Shown: positions 41,726 through 50,334 of the stretch, one piece after another
Layout of the letters: the number at the start of each line of letters is the position of its first letter
Numbering within the stretch: position 1 is the first letter of the stretch
Origin: Cytophagaceae bacterium
GTDB lineage: Bacteria > Bacteroidota > Bacteroidia > Cytophagales > Spirosomataceae
Assembly (NCBI GenBank): GCA_947450365.1
Contig: CANFVE010000010.1
Coordinates: forward strand, 22,074-86,073
Length of the DNA: 64,000 bases
Direction: 5' to 3'
The notes under the pieces: generated by a model
What the model saw: only the letters and a program-made list of their open reading frames with translations
Told to the model about the DNA's origin: nothing
The model's database searches: none
Made by a program: the position numbers and the translations under genes

Positions 41726-42577
41726 ATGGACGAAATAAAGTTAAAAGAGTTAGAAGATTTTGCCTTGCGCGTGCGTCAGCATATCATTCCGATGGCCACC
41801 CAGGGAGGATGCTTTTTAGGAGCCTCTCTTTCTGCCGTTGATTTATTGACCTATTTATATGTGAATCACATGCACATAGATCTACCCACTTTACAGGACC
41901 CCAATCGGGATTATTTATTTTTATCAAAAGGCCATGATGTTCCGGCATTGTATGGGATTTTTGTGGAATTAGGTTGGATTCAAAAAGAGCGTTTAAGTAA
42001 TCATTTGTCGACGCGTGATCATGTGTATTGGCATCCAAATCGTCACATTCCAGGAGTAGAATTTCATTCCGGTTCTTTGGGTCAATTACCCTCTGTTTCC
42101 ATCGGTGTGGCCATGGATATTAAATTACGTGGAGGGGGAAATCGGGTGTATTGTGTGATGGGGGATGGGGAGTTGAATGAAGGTTCTTGTTGGGAAGCTT
42201 TTTTGGTTGCCCAGGCCTATAAATTAGACAACCTCACATTTGTTATTGATCGTAATCAATTTCAAGCGAATATGGCTACCGAAGATTTAATTCCTTTAGA
42301 GTCTTTGGTTGATAAATTCGAGGCTTTTGGTTTACATACGCAACGTATCGATGGGCATGATTTTAGGCAATTAAATATCGCCTTTAGTCAAGTGGATTCA
42401 GAAAGACCACAAGTGGTTATTTGTGATACGGTAAGAGGAAAGGGATTACCTTCGATTGAAGCGCGCGCGGATCGTTGGTTTTGTAATTTTTCCGAAAAGG
42501 AAATTCAGGAATTAATGGAAGAGTTAGTAAGTGGCCTTCAGGCAAATTTAACCGCAGAAAAATTAGTTGTAAGATAA
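41726..42577 (+). CDS. Transketolase, N-terminal subunit
   Basis: A 283-residue thiamine-diphosphate-binding half of a split transketolase. The TPP motif is MGDGELNEGSCWEAFLVAQA ending in DRNQFQ. LFLSKGHDVPALYG, PGVEFHSGSLGQLPSVSIG and RIDGHDF are typical. In the first active-site loop the family's GGH-x-G has become GGCFLGASLS, so the His is replaced by Cys29. Transketolases move two-carbon ketol units between sugars; split versions in polysaccharide clusters probably build unusual chain lengths. Start at 41726 is one base after the previous stop. The C-terminal half is encoded by the next gene, and the two overlap by one base. Confidence 0.88.
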   Translation: MDEIKLKELEDFALRVRQHIIPMATQGGCFLGASLSAVDLLTYLYVNHMHIDLPTLQDPNRDYLFLSKGHDVPALYGIFVELGWIQKERLSNHLSTRDHVYWHPNRHIPGVEFHSGSLGQLPSVSIGVAMDIKLRGGGNRVYCVMGDGELNEGSCWEAFLVAQAYKLDNLTFVIDRNQFQANMATEDLIPLESLVDKFEAFGLHTQRIDGHDFRQLNIAFSQVDSERPQVVICDTVRGKGLPSIEARADRWFCNFSEKEIQELMEELVSGLQANLTAEKLVVR

Positions 42578-43482
42578 TGATGACCTACGAAAAATTATTG
42601 GAGCAAACGGCTCTTGCTGACGACAGATTTGTTGTAATGACAGCGGAAAATCGGGCATTAGTTCGGAATCTACCCCAATCCCTTGGGGCTCGATTTATAG
42701 ATACCGGAATTACCGAACAAACCATGATTGGCGCAGCAGCAGGTCTTGCCTTGCGAGGCAGAAAACCTGTTGTACATGCTTTATCTGCATTTTTGACCAT
42801 GCGTGCATTTGAATTCACTCGGACTTCTGTAGGCATTGCACATTTACCCGTCAAGTATAGTAGTTTTATTCCTGGCGTATTATCAGATGGGAATGGACCT
42901 ACCCATCAAGCATTGGAAGATGTTTCCATCATGCGAGGTATTCCAGGCATGGAGGTTTTTGCGCCAGCAGACGAACAAGATTTAGTTGAAATGTTACCCT
43001 ATATCTGGGCTACAGAAAATCCAAGTTATGTACGGATTAATACGAAACCTTCGATCGTAACACATAAGCCCTATGAATTTGGGAAAGCGGAATTGATTTT
43101 TGAAGGCGTAGATTTTACGATTTTAACCTATGGATTTATGTTGGAAAATTGTATCAAAGCGCATCAATTATTGTCTGACATGGGCTATAAAGTTGGCTTA
43201 GTCAACCTCCGAAATTTAAAACCTTTTGACGGGGATTTGATTCAATCGATTCTTCCCAAAACAGGTCGATTTATTACGGTAGAGGATCACTTTATGACGG
43301 GAGGTTTGTTCAGTATTTTGGCTGAATTTTTAGTTAAAAACAATTTGCATATTCCAGTCAGTGCCATCGCATTTGAGGAAAAATGGTTCAGCCCTGGAAC
43401 GCTTCAGGATGTCATCGAAAATGAAGGATTGAGCCCTGAAAAATTAGTTGAACGTATCGAAAAATTTATTCATAACGCATAA
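42577..43482 (+). CDS. Transketolase, C-terminal subunit
   Basis: A 301-residue partner of the preceding subunit, carrying the pyrimidine-binding and C-terminal domains. The catalytic Glu is in RFIDTGITEQTMIGAAAGLA, followed by AFLTMRAFEFTRTSVG and the phosphate/sugar region GVLSDGNGPTHQALEDVSIM. The C-terminal domain has NLKPFDGDLIQSILPKTGRF and VEDHFMTGGLFSIL. The start codon shares a base with the previous stop (TAATG), which secures equal translation of both halves. The pair differs from housekeeping transketolase in being split and in sitting among surface-sugar genes. Confidence 0.9.
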   Translation: MMTYEKLLEQTALADDRFVVMTAENRALVRNLPQSLGARFIDTGITEQTMIGAAAGLALRGRKPVVHALSAFLTMRAFEFTRTSVGIAHLPVKYSSFIPGVLSDGNGPTHQALEDVSIMRGIPGMEVFAPADEQDLVEMLPYIWATENPSYVRINTKPSIVTHKPYEFGKAELIFEGVDFTILTYGFMLENCIKAHQLLSDMGYKVGLVNLRNLKPFDGDLIQSILPKTGRFITVEDHFMTGGLFSILAEFLVKNNLHIPVSAIAFEEKWFSPGTLQDVIENEGLSPEKLVERIEKFIHNA

Positions 43483-43487
43483 AAAAT

Positions 43488-44825
43488 ATGTCAAATTCTA
43501 TCCAATTTAATTCCTCTTTACCGAGCATTGAAACATCTAAATCTTGGTATGCACGCGGCAAAAAAGTTCAAATGCCGATTACACAAACTTTAGCGAAAGG
43601 TCCAGGCCAATTTTCAAAAGGAGTGGCACCCATTTATCTTCAAAAAGGGAAGGGCGCGCACGTTTGGGATGTGGATGGGAATGAATATTTGGATTATAAT
43701 ATGGGAATTGGTCCTTTGTCTTTGGGTTATTGTATTCCAGAAATTGATGCCGCGATTCAGGAGCAATTAAAGGATGGAATTACCTTTTCGCTTATGCATC
43801 CATTGGAGGTTGAAATTGCAGAAATATTGCATGATATAATTCCGAATGCGGAGGTTGTTAAATATAGTAAAACAGGAGCGGATGTGACATCGGCAGCGGT
43901 TCGTGTAGCACGCGCTTTTACAGGAAGAGAAAAAGTATTTTGTTGTGGTTATCATGGTTGGCATGATTGGTATATTGGGATTACTTCTCGTAATAATGGA
44001 ATTCCAGATGGAATCAAAGATTTGAGTTTTACTTTTGCATATAATGATATTGAGTCGATTAAAAATGCTTTAGATGAAACGGTAGCCTGCGTTATTTTAG
44101 AGCCGTTTATTTTTGAAAAACCAAAGCCTGGTTTTTTACAAGAATTAGCGGAAATCTGTAAGGCGAATGGCACCCTGTTGATTTTTGATGAAATGTGGAC
44201 GGGCTTTCGAATTGCCTTAGGGGGTGCTCAGGAATTTTTCGGTGTGAAGGCAGACTTAGCTACTTTTTCAAAGGCTTGTGCGAACGGGATGCCTTTGGCG
44301 ATTTTAACGGGTCGGAAGGAGGTTATGGATTTATTCGAGCAAGACGTTTTTTCCTATACAACCTTTGGTGGGGAAGCACTTTCCTTAGCGGCTTGCAAAG
44401 CGACTATCGCATTTATGAAGGAGCATAAGGTAGCGAACGCTTTGGAGGAAAAGGGTGCTTGGTTACAAAATGAATATACAAAATTGGTGAATTTATTAGG
44501 TATGAGTCATATTACCGCTTGTGTGGGGTATCCTTGCAGGACGATGTTAACTTACCAGGCGGAGGGTCAAAATCCATTGGCATTAAAAACATTTATGCAG
44601 CAAGAGTTATTACAAAAAGGCATTTTATGGGGTGGTTTTCATAATATGTCCTATAGCCACTCGCAAGCGGATTTGGACTATACCATGAAGGCTTACGCGG
44701 ACATTTTACCTCGATTACAAATAGCCATTCAGACTAATACGGTTGAATCTTACTTAGAAGGAGAATTGTTGGAGGCGGTTTTTAGAAAAGTTGATCAGCA
44801 TAATATTAAACCTAAAAATGCTTAA
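43488..44825 (+). CDS. Class III PLP-dependent aminotransferase / GSA-aminomutase-like
   Basis: A 445-residue fold-type I PLP enzyme. Elements are VWDVDGNEYLDYNMGIGPLS, KTGADVTSAAVRVARAFTGR, the Asp of LLIFDEMWTGFR that contacts the PLP ring, and the Schiff-base Lys in TFSKACANGMPLAI. It is related to glutamate-1-semialdehyde aminomutase, but in this context (sugar genes, no haem genes) it more likely aminates a keto or aldehyde sugar intermediate. The C-terminal tail after about residue 400 is longer than in GSA aminomutase. The operon continues with an SDR gene 1-2 bases downstream. Confidence 0.85.
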   Translation: MSNSIQFNSSLPSIETSKSWYARGKKVQMPITQTLAKGPGQFSKGVAPIYLQKGKGAHVWDVDGNEYLDYNMGIGPLSLGYCIPEIDAAIQEQLKDGITFSLMHPLEVEIAEILHDIIPNAEVVKYSKTGADVTSAAVRVARAFTGREKVFCCGYHGWHDWYIGITSRNNGIPDGIKDLSFTFAYNDIESIKNALDETVACVILEPFIFEKPKPGFLQELAEICKANGTLLIFDEMWTGFRIALGGAQEFFGVKADLATFSKACANGMPLAILTGRKEVMDLFEQDVFSYTTFGGEALSLAACKATIAFMKEHKVANALEEKGAWLQNEYTKLVNLLGMSHITACVGYPCRTMLTYQAEGQNPLALKTFMQQELLQKGILWGGFHNMSYSHSQADLDYTMKAYADILPRLQIAIQTNTVESYLEGELLEAVFRKVDQHNIKPKNA

Positions 44826-44826
44826 A

Positions 44827-45630
44827 ATGGACTTATTTAACCTTCAAGGGAAAATTGCGTTGGTTACCGGGTCCTTGGGATTGATTGGTAAGGAACATTG
44901 TCGTGCGTTAGCTCATGCGGGGGCCACGGTGATTGTGGCTGATTTAAATTATGAGGCATGTGCAGAATTTGCCTCTACATTACCAAATGGGGCGGTAGGT
45001 TTGGCCTTTGAAATAACGTCAGAACAAGAAGTGATAAATGCATCGGCATGGGTTGAATCTACATTTTCGAGCTTAGATATTTTGGTCAATAATGCGGCGA
45101 TCAATGATCATTTTCAAATAAATTCAGATATTTTGGCCATGTCAGCCTTTGAAAATTATCCGGTTGACATGTTTGAAAAATCTTGGGAGGTTAATGTCAA
45201 AGGTCTCTTTTTATGTTCGCAAAAATTTGGCCAATTGATGGTGAAAAAAGGGAAAGGAAGTATCATTAATATTGCCTCAACCTATGGGCTTGTCGGCCCT
45301 GATCAATCCCTATATCAAAATGAAGCAGGCGAGCAATTATTTTACAAAACGCCTGCATATCCGACGACCAAGGGCGCAGTAATTAATTTTACACGTTATT
45401 TGTCGGCCTATTGGGGAAAGAATGGTATTCGGGTAAACACGCTTTCGCCAGGCGGAGTAGAAAATGGGCAGACGGATTATTTCATTCAAAAATATGCACA
45501 AAAAACAAGTTTAAATCGGATGGCACAAACGAACGATTATGCAGGAGCTTTAGTATTTTTAGCTAGTGATGCTTCTGCCTATATGACGGGAGCCAACTTG
45601 GTCGTGGATGGTGGATTTACTTCAATTTAA
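44827..45630 (+). CDS. Short-chain dehydrogenase/reductase of the sugar island
   Basis: A 267-residue Rossmann-fold oxidoreductase. The cofactor loop is VTGSLGLIGKEHCRALAHAG, ILVNNAAIND follows, the catalytic Ser is in SIINIASTYGLVGP, and the Tyr/Lys pair is in YPTTKGAVINF. The C-terminal SPGGVENGQ and YMTGANLVVDGGF are standard. It would oxidise or reduce a hydroxyl or keto group of the sugar intermediate. The ATG at 44827 is one base after the aminotransferase stop codon; 44818, overlapping, is also possible. Confidence 0.88.
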   Translation: MDLFNLQGKIALVTGSLGLIGKEHCRALAHAGATVIVADLNYEACAEFASTLPNGAVGLAFEITSEQEVINASAWVESTFSSLDILVNNAAINDHFQINSDILAMSAFENYPVDMFEKSWEVNVKGLFLCSQKFGQLMVKKGKGSIINIASTYGLVGPDQSLYQNEAGEQLFYKTPAYPTTKGAVINFTRYLSAYWGKNGIRVNTLSPGGVENGQTDYFIQKYAQKTSLNRMAQTNDYAGALVFLASDASAYMTGANLVVDGGFTSI

Positions 45631-45631
45631 T

Positions 45632-46129
45632 ATGGAAAACTTACAAGAAAAATTAGCTAAAATTAAATACGTACTTAGCGATTGCGACGGAGTATTAACG
45701 GACGGAGGAGTTTATTATGGAGAACAGGGGGAGTATTTAAAAAAATTCAATATTCGGGATGGTATGGGTGTGGAGCGGCTTCGGAAATTGGCATCGATTG
45801 AAACTGGAATTATAACAGGTGAAAGTTCACCATCTGTAGTGAAGCGCGCGGATAAATTGGGAATCTTAGAATTAAATTTGGGTGTAAAGGAAAAGAAGGG
45901 GGTGGTTAATCGCATATTGAAGCGATACCATTTGAAAATAGAGGAGTTGGCTTATATCGGTGATGATGTAAACGATTTAGTCGTAAGGCCTCTGGTTGGT
46001 GTCTTTTTTTGTCCTTCAGATGCATTAAAGCAGGTAAAAAATGAGGCAGATGTCATTCTTTCGCTTGCCGGGGGTCAAGGATGTTTTCGTGAAATGGCCG
46101 AAATGATTCTAGAGGCGAAAGAACTTTAG
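45632..46129 (+). CDS. KdsC-like HAD phosphatase (nonulosonate/KDO 8-phosphatase type)
   Basis: A 165-residue cap-less HAD phosphatase. Motif I is LSDCDGVLTDGGVYY, followed by the KdsC marker KKFNIRDGMGVERLR, motif II ITGESSPSVVKRADKLGI, motif III in VKEKKGVVNRIL and motif IV YIGDDVNDL. Members dephosphorylate KDO-8-phosphate or N-acylneuraminate-9-phosphate. This is the last gene of the plus-strand run; its end overlaps the facing SMR gene by 4 bases. It indicates that the NeuB-type synthase of this island produces a phosphorylated keto-acid. Housekeeping KdsC is not excluded, but the operon position favours the island role. Confidence 0.87.
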   Translation: MENLQEKLAKIKYVLSDCDGVLTDGGVYYGEQGEYLKKFNIRDGMGVERLRKLASIETGIITGESSPSVVKRADKLGILELNLGVKEKKGVVNRILKRYHLKIEELAYIGDDVNDLVVRPLVGVFFCPSDALKQVKNEADVILSLAGGQGCFREMAEMILEAKEL

Positions 46130-46503
46130 GCTGGGCTTACATATTTTAGGCCAATAATTCCGATGACTATAATGGCCAAAAAAAAGAATTCCATAAAGGA
46201 AGTGCCTGTTTTAAAATAATAGATGTCACATAATTTTATCATGACCAGGGAGAAGGCTGTCCAAACAGCAATGGCTGTTGCGGTCGGTATTTCCTTCAAA
46301 GCCGCTTGTAAAAAATAAATATTTGCCCCTCCGAAAACTACATAGCAGATGAAAGGGCTCAACTGAATTCCTACAGATTCACTCCATAATGAATACTTTC
46401 CGTAGGCCTCTTTTAACGCGCTAAAATCCATGTATTTTAATGCATAGGTCCAGCCCGTTTCAAAAATGGCGGCAATAAAAATATTAATCCAAGGTTTGAT
46501 CAT
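46126..46503 (-). CDS. Small multidrug-resistance (SMR) family membrane protein
   Basis: A 125-residue protein with four predicted helices. The helix 1 Glu lies in IFIAAIFETGWTYALKYMDF, at the position of EmrE Glu14, and ALKEIPTATAIAVWTAFSLV matches the SMR helix 3 signature. SMR proteins work as dimers exchanging protons for cationic drugs, guanidinium, polyamines, or, in ArnE/F-type members, lipid-linked sugars. Being the last gene of neuB-hydroxylase-SMR, it may move a lipid-linked intermediate, but this is a guess. Overlaps the hydroxylase gene by 20 bases. Confidence 0.8.
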   Translation of the reverse strand: MIKPWINIFIAAIFETGWTYALKYMDFSALKEAYGKYSLWSESVGIQLSPFICYVVFGGANIYFLQAALKEIPTATAIAVWTAFSLVMIKLCDIYYFKTGTSFMEFFFLAIIVIGIIGLKYVSPA

Positions 46504-47296
46504 GGGTATTTTTTTCTCTTAAATCTACGAAAAACCAACGGTAAAAAGCATAGGCATGCTGTCTTAAATAGCCCTTTGGAAATTGATAATATAATCCCCA
46601 TTTTTTTGGTTTTTCAGTTGTTTCATATAGGGTTCCAAAAAGGAGGTCCCAACAACTTAATTTGGTTCCAAAATTCGCATGAAATACTTCCTTATGATTG
46701 GCATGATGCCATAAATGAAATTCTGGACCATTTAAAAGGTATTTCCATTTGCCAAAACTAAAATCGATATTCGCATGAATCAGCATCCCCCAAATTCCAT
46801 CAATTAATCCTTTGATTGGAACGACTGCGGGGTCTGCGCGCAGAAGAAAAATAGGTAAAAATTCAATGGTTTGATTGATTATAATTTCCACTGAATGGGA
46901 TCTTGTTCCTGCGATCCAATCAACACTCGTGTTGGAATGATGTGCCTCATGCGTTCGCCACAATATGGGATTGGCATGTTGCCATCGATGAAACCAATAA
47001 ATGTAAAAATCATGTGTGATTACAAAAAATAATACCTGTATATACAAGGGCCAATGACCTATGTTGGGCATTGAATCTAACGAGAATCTCGTTTGAACCG
47101 GTAAAATAATGTAATCAAAAATGACGATTTTTAGGATGAAACTTTGGATTAAAGCATAGCCAATGATATCCGTCCAAAAGCCCTCTCTAAAAAAAGGAAT
47201 TCCCCTTCGGTAGGGGAACTTCCTTTCTAGATAGATGATACACCCAGTTCCCACCAGGAGGGAACCAGCACAAATCTCAACAATCGAAAACGACAT
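46484..47296 (-). CDS. Sterol desaturase/fatty acid hydroxylase family protein
   Basis: A 270-residue integral membrane di-iron enzyme. The His-box set is FVITHDFYIYWFHRWQH, RTHEAHHSNTSVDW and GPEFHLWHHANHKEVFH, with about four membrane helices around them. Family members hydroxylate or desaturate sterols, fatty acids or carotenoids with O2. Here the gene follows neuB after two bases and overlaps an SMR gene, so the substrate could be a membrane lipid or a lipid-linked sugar precursor of the same pathway. A general lipid role cannot be ruled out. Confidence 0.83.
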   Translation of the reverse strand: MSFSIVEICAGSLLVGTGCIIYLERKFPYRRGIPFFREGFWTDIIGYALIQSFILKIVIFDYIILPVQTRFSLDSMPNIGHWPLYIQVLFFVITHDFYIYWFHRWQHANPILWRTHEAHHSNTSVDWIAGTRSHSVEIIINQTIEFLPIFLLRADPAVVPIKGLIDGIWGMLIHANIDFSFGKWKYLLNGPEFHLWHHANHKEVFHANFGTKLSCWDLLFGTLYETTEKPKKWGLYYQFPKGYLRQHAYAFYRWFFVDLREKNTHDQTLD

Positions 47297-47298
47297 AG

Positions 47299-48210
47299 CT
47301 AAACTTTTTCAGCTTCGCGATTCGTCGTTATATTGACTCTCAATTTCTTCATGGGACCTACTTCACTTTCGTAGACCACTTTAACGCCATCACCAAGTGC
47401 CATTTCTGTATCACGAATATCTTTTACCAATCGAACAAAGCCTTGAGGCTCTACAGAAGCGGAATGATCAGATCCCCACATCGCCCGATCTAAGGTAAAG
47501 TGACGTTCCACAAACTGTGCGCCAATGGCTACCGAAGAAACGGTGGTAGATAATCCCGTTTCATGACCCGAATATCCAATGATGTATTCTGGATATAAGG
47601 TTTTTAAGGTATTAATCATACGTAAATTCAATTCTTCTGGCTTACATGGATAAGCAGATGTTGCATGTGCAATCATTAACGGATAATCACCATACTCTCG
47701 AATTAATTCCACTGCAAATGTAATTTCATCGATGCGAGACATACCTGTTGAAATCATTATTGGTCGGCCCGTCGCACAAATCTTCCGAATCAAGGCATCA
47801 TCTGTTAAAGAAGCGGATGCCAATTTATACATCACTGGTTCAAAATTTTCCATGAAATCAACAGATGGTTCATCCCAAGCAGAAGCAAACCAATCAATCC
47901 CCTTTTGCTTGCAATAGCTATCAATTTCGGAATACTCCAACACCCCAAATTCTGTTTTTCGTTTGTAATCAATATATGTCATCGGTCCCCAAGGAGTTTC
48001 ACGCATGATTTCCCATTGGTCCTTTGGAACACAAATTTCAGGTGTGCGTTTTTGAAACTTTACCGCATCTACTTTCGCCTCTACAGCGGCATCGATTAAT
48101 TTTTTTGCCGTTTCTAATGAACCATTGTGGTTAATTCCGATTTCAGCAATAATGTAGCATGGTGCCCCGGCACCTATAATTTTACCTGAACTTAATTGAA
48201 TTGTTTTCAT
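47299..48210 (-). CDS. NeuB/SpsE-family sialic-acid-like synthase lacking the SAF domain
   Basis: A 303-residue TIM-barrel synthase that condenses PEP with an aldose to form a 3-deoxy keto-acid. YIIAEIGINHNGSLETAKKL, VDAVKFQKRTPEICVPKDQW, ETPWGPMTYIDYKRKTEFG, ISTGMSRIDEI, GYSGHETGLSTTV and ERHFTLDRAMWGSDHSAS are family hallmarks, including metal-ligand His residues. It stops at about residue 303, where NeuB proteins usually continue into a SAF (antifreeze-like) domain of about 60 residues whose Arg reaches the partner's active site. The ATG at 48210 (MKTIQLSSG) is chosen; the longer frame upstream is antisense-like coding. It lies on the strand facing the cytidylyltransferase operon. Confidence 0.88.
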   Translation of the reverse strand: MKTIQLSSGKIIGAGAPCYIIAEIGINHNGSLETAKKLIDAAVEAKVDAVKFQKRTPEICVPKDQWEIMRETPWGPMTYIDYKRKTEFGVLEYSEIDSYCKQKGIDWFASAWDEPSVDFMENFEPVMYKLASASLTDDALIRKICATGRPIMISTGMSRIDEITFAVELIREYGDYPLMIAHATSAYPCKPEELNLRMINTLKTLYPEYIIGYSGHETGLSTTVSSVAIGAQFVERHFTLDRAMWGSDHSASVEPQGFVRLVKDIRDTEMALGDGVKVVYESEVGPMKKLRVNITTNREAEKV

Positions 48211-48214
48211 ATCG

Positions 48215-49141
48215 TTACGAATTATAAGTTGTATATGTATTTGTGAAAGACCCATCTGGATATAAATCAATAACCGCATAGCCTGGTTGTGTTTCTTGGT
48301 AATTTCCTGCCCACCAAGCGCCACTGACTGCGCCATTGCAGCAATAGCTAATGCCGTTGTATTCCACACGATCTAATAAATGAATGTGGCCACTGATCGC
48401 TAATTTTACATTCGGGTATTTGATGAATAAATCCTTTAATTCTAAGGCATCTTCATGCATCCACCTGCCTGGAATATTCCACTGGTTTTTTTCAAAACGC
48501 TTTCCATCAAAAAAGATACAAGCGGATAAAATCGGAATATGAGAAACAATCATGACGGGTTTAAAACTTGGAATTGCCTGAAGCTCGCGCTTCAACCAAT
48601 CCATTTGCGCTTCATCAATCTTGCCTGTATACCATTGCCCCTCATGGTTCGGACTAATACTATCCAAACTTATTAAATGCCAGTTTCCCAAGTCTTTTGA
48701 GAAATAGGATTTTTCCTCTTTTAATTCATCTAATGCCCATTTTTTACCATCTAAAATACTGGCGGGATTTTCTGATTTGCACCAAATATCATGATTGCCC
48801 AATGACTGAATGATGGGTGTCGATAAATCATTTTTTATCACGTCATTCCATAATTTCCATTGCTTTTCAGCAACTGACCTTCCTCCGCGATGAGCATCCA
48901 TAATCGCATCGCCACTATTAATCACTAAATCCGGCTTTTGAGCTAAATTTTGAATGTGATGCAAACACTTGGAAAATCCTTTCGCAGCACCGATTAAAGG
49001 CATCATGTGCACATCTGTAATATGCGCAATTCGAAATGGTTTTTGAGGGGAGGTAATTGATTTGCCCTGGCTAGAAAAGGCGGGTAAATTAATGGTTCCG
49101 GCCATCAGGCCAAGAGATTGCAGTAATGATCTTCTATTCAT
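48215..49141 (-). CDS. Exported calcineurin-like metallophosphoesterase
   Basis: A 308-residue phosphoesterase with a Tat-like signal (MNRRSLLQSLGLMAGTINL). The metal-binding motifs are in order: ITDVHMMPL, NSGDAIMD, SLGNHDIW, IVSHIP and SGHIHLLD. It would hydrolyse phosphate mono- or diesters in the periplasm or at the surface. It ends 4 bases before neuB, so it may be cotranscribed with the island genes, although its job looks different. Close relatives act on phospholipids, cyclic nucleotides or wall phosphodiesters; the substrate is open. Confidence 0.85.
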   Translation of the reverse strand: MNRRSLLQSLGLMAGTINLPAFSSQGKSITSPQKPFRIAHITDVHMMPLIGAAKGFSKCLHHIQNLAQKPDLVINSGDAIMDAHRGGRSVAEKQWKLWNDVIKNDLSTPIIQSLGNHDIWCKSENPASILDGKKWALDELKEEKSYFSKDLGNWHLISLDSISPNHEGQWYTGKIDEAQMDWLKRELQAIPSFKPVMIVSHIPILSACIFFDGKRFEKNQWNIPGRWMHEDALELKDLFIKYPNVKLAISGHIHLLDRVEYNGISYCCNGAVSGAWWAGNYQETQPGYAVIDLYPDGSFTNTYTTYNS

Positions 49142-49259
49142 TATGTTGACCTATGATCAACACAAAATTCGTCTTTTAGTATGACTAGAATTTTTTCAAA
49201 AAGTGAAAGAATTGTTAATATTTCAGCCCGTTTATTAGGGATTTGTTATCAAGAAATAA

Positions 49260-50321
49260 TTAGGGTTTTACCTGAACAGATTTAAACTTCACATTCATTT
49301 TTTCAGCAATCAAATGAATTAAATCCTTTTGAAAAATTTGTTCATTTTCCGAAATCTCTCCAAGATTTTCAATGTTCTTCCCCAATAAGGCAAACCAAAT
49401 CTCATGGCTATCTTGAATTTTTTGTCCATGAGATGTCCACTCCGATTTTACCTTATCGCCTCGTCCATGATCCGTAGTAATTAATAGAATTGTATTGTCT
49501 TTATATTGAGGATCTTTTTCAACAAAATCCCAAATTTGAGCTACCCAAGCATCAAATTGATGTGCCGCATTTAAATATCTCCCATAATGTCCTTCATGGG
49601 CAAATTCATCCGTCTCCCCATAGGAAATGTAAAGAGCTTTAGGCTTTTTGGATTTCAAATAGGTTAGCGCTTGATAATGCGTAAATACATCCTGCGCTTC
49701 GACTTCACCAAAAACCTTAAAAGACTCATTTTGCATTTTCGAAATCAATTCCAAATATGGATCCTTATTTAGGTTTTCATATCGGTCAAAACCCGAAACT
49801 ACGGGGAATTTAGCTCTTTTTTCATTTAGGATTCGATCAAATGCATCCCATGCACCAAATGCCGCAACCTTACCTTTATAGGTTGCCTGGGCATTTAAAT
49901 ATTCAAAAAAATTCGTGTTGGGATTCGGCTTATAATCGTTTGAATTGACATTTGGATCCACCTGGCCTGTTAACAATTCACTATATCCAGGATAAGAAAA
50001 CCAAAACGGATTGGATACATTGACCCATGAACCCTTTGTTCGATTTCCGTGCAATTGACCTTTTTCCGCAATAGTTTTCCAGAAAAAAGGCAACAATTTT
50101 GCTCTTCGGTCCTCTACTTTTTTTGCCCAATAATTTGAAACAATTTGTGCGCTATCTCCATGATGAAAGCGTTTTTGTTTAGCAATAGCTGAATCCAATC
50201 CATTGAAAACTTCTTGCCAGCGAAATCCATCCGTTGTAATGACAATGACATTTAAATCCTTATTATTTTGTGCTGATAAATTGAACCCCAAAAGGATTAG
50301 TAATAAGTAAAGTAGTTTCAT
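49260..50321 (-). CDS. Exported alkaline-phosphatase-superfamily hydrolase
   Basis: A 353-residue protein with signal peptide MKLLYLLLILLGFNLSAQ; the ATG at 50321 is chosen over one 20 codons upstream. VIVITTDGFRWQEVFNG supplies the first metal-ligand Asp and the catalytic Thr, and LLITTDHGRGD and SHGQKIQDSHEIW supply the later Asp/His ligands. The fold is that of type I phosphodiesterases, nucleotide pyrophosphatases and related sulfatases. Length is typical of the Bacteroidota 'alkaline phosphatase family' proteins of uncertain substrate. A small unknown gene lies 13 bases upstream in the same direction. Confidence 0.83.
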   Translation of the reverse strand: MKLLYLLLILLGFNLSAQNNKDLNVIVITTDGFRWQEVFNGLDSAIAKQKRFHHGDSAQIVSNYWAKKVEDRRAKLLPFFWKTIAEKGQLHGNRTKGSWVNVSNPFWFSYPGYSELLTGQVDPNVNSNDYKPNPNTNFFEYLNAQATYKGKVAAFGAWDAFDRILNEKRAKFPVVSGFDRYENLNKDPYLELISKMQNESFKVFGEVEAQDVFTHYQALTYLKSKKPKALYISYGETDEFAHEGHYGRYLNAAHQFDAWVAQIWDFVEKDPQYKDNTILLITTDHGRGDKVKSEWTSHGQKIQDSHEIWFALLGKNIENLGEISENEQIFQKDLIHLIAEKMNVKFKSVQVKP

Positions 50322-50334
50322 GGCGGATACTAAT

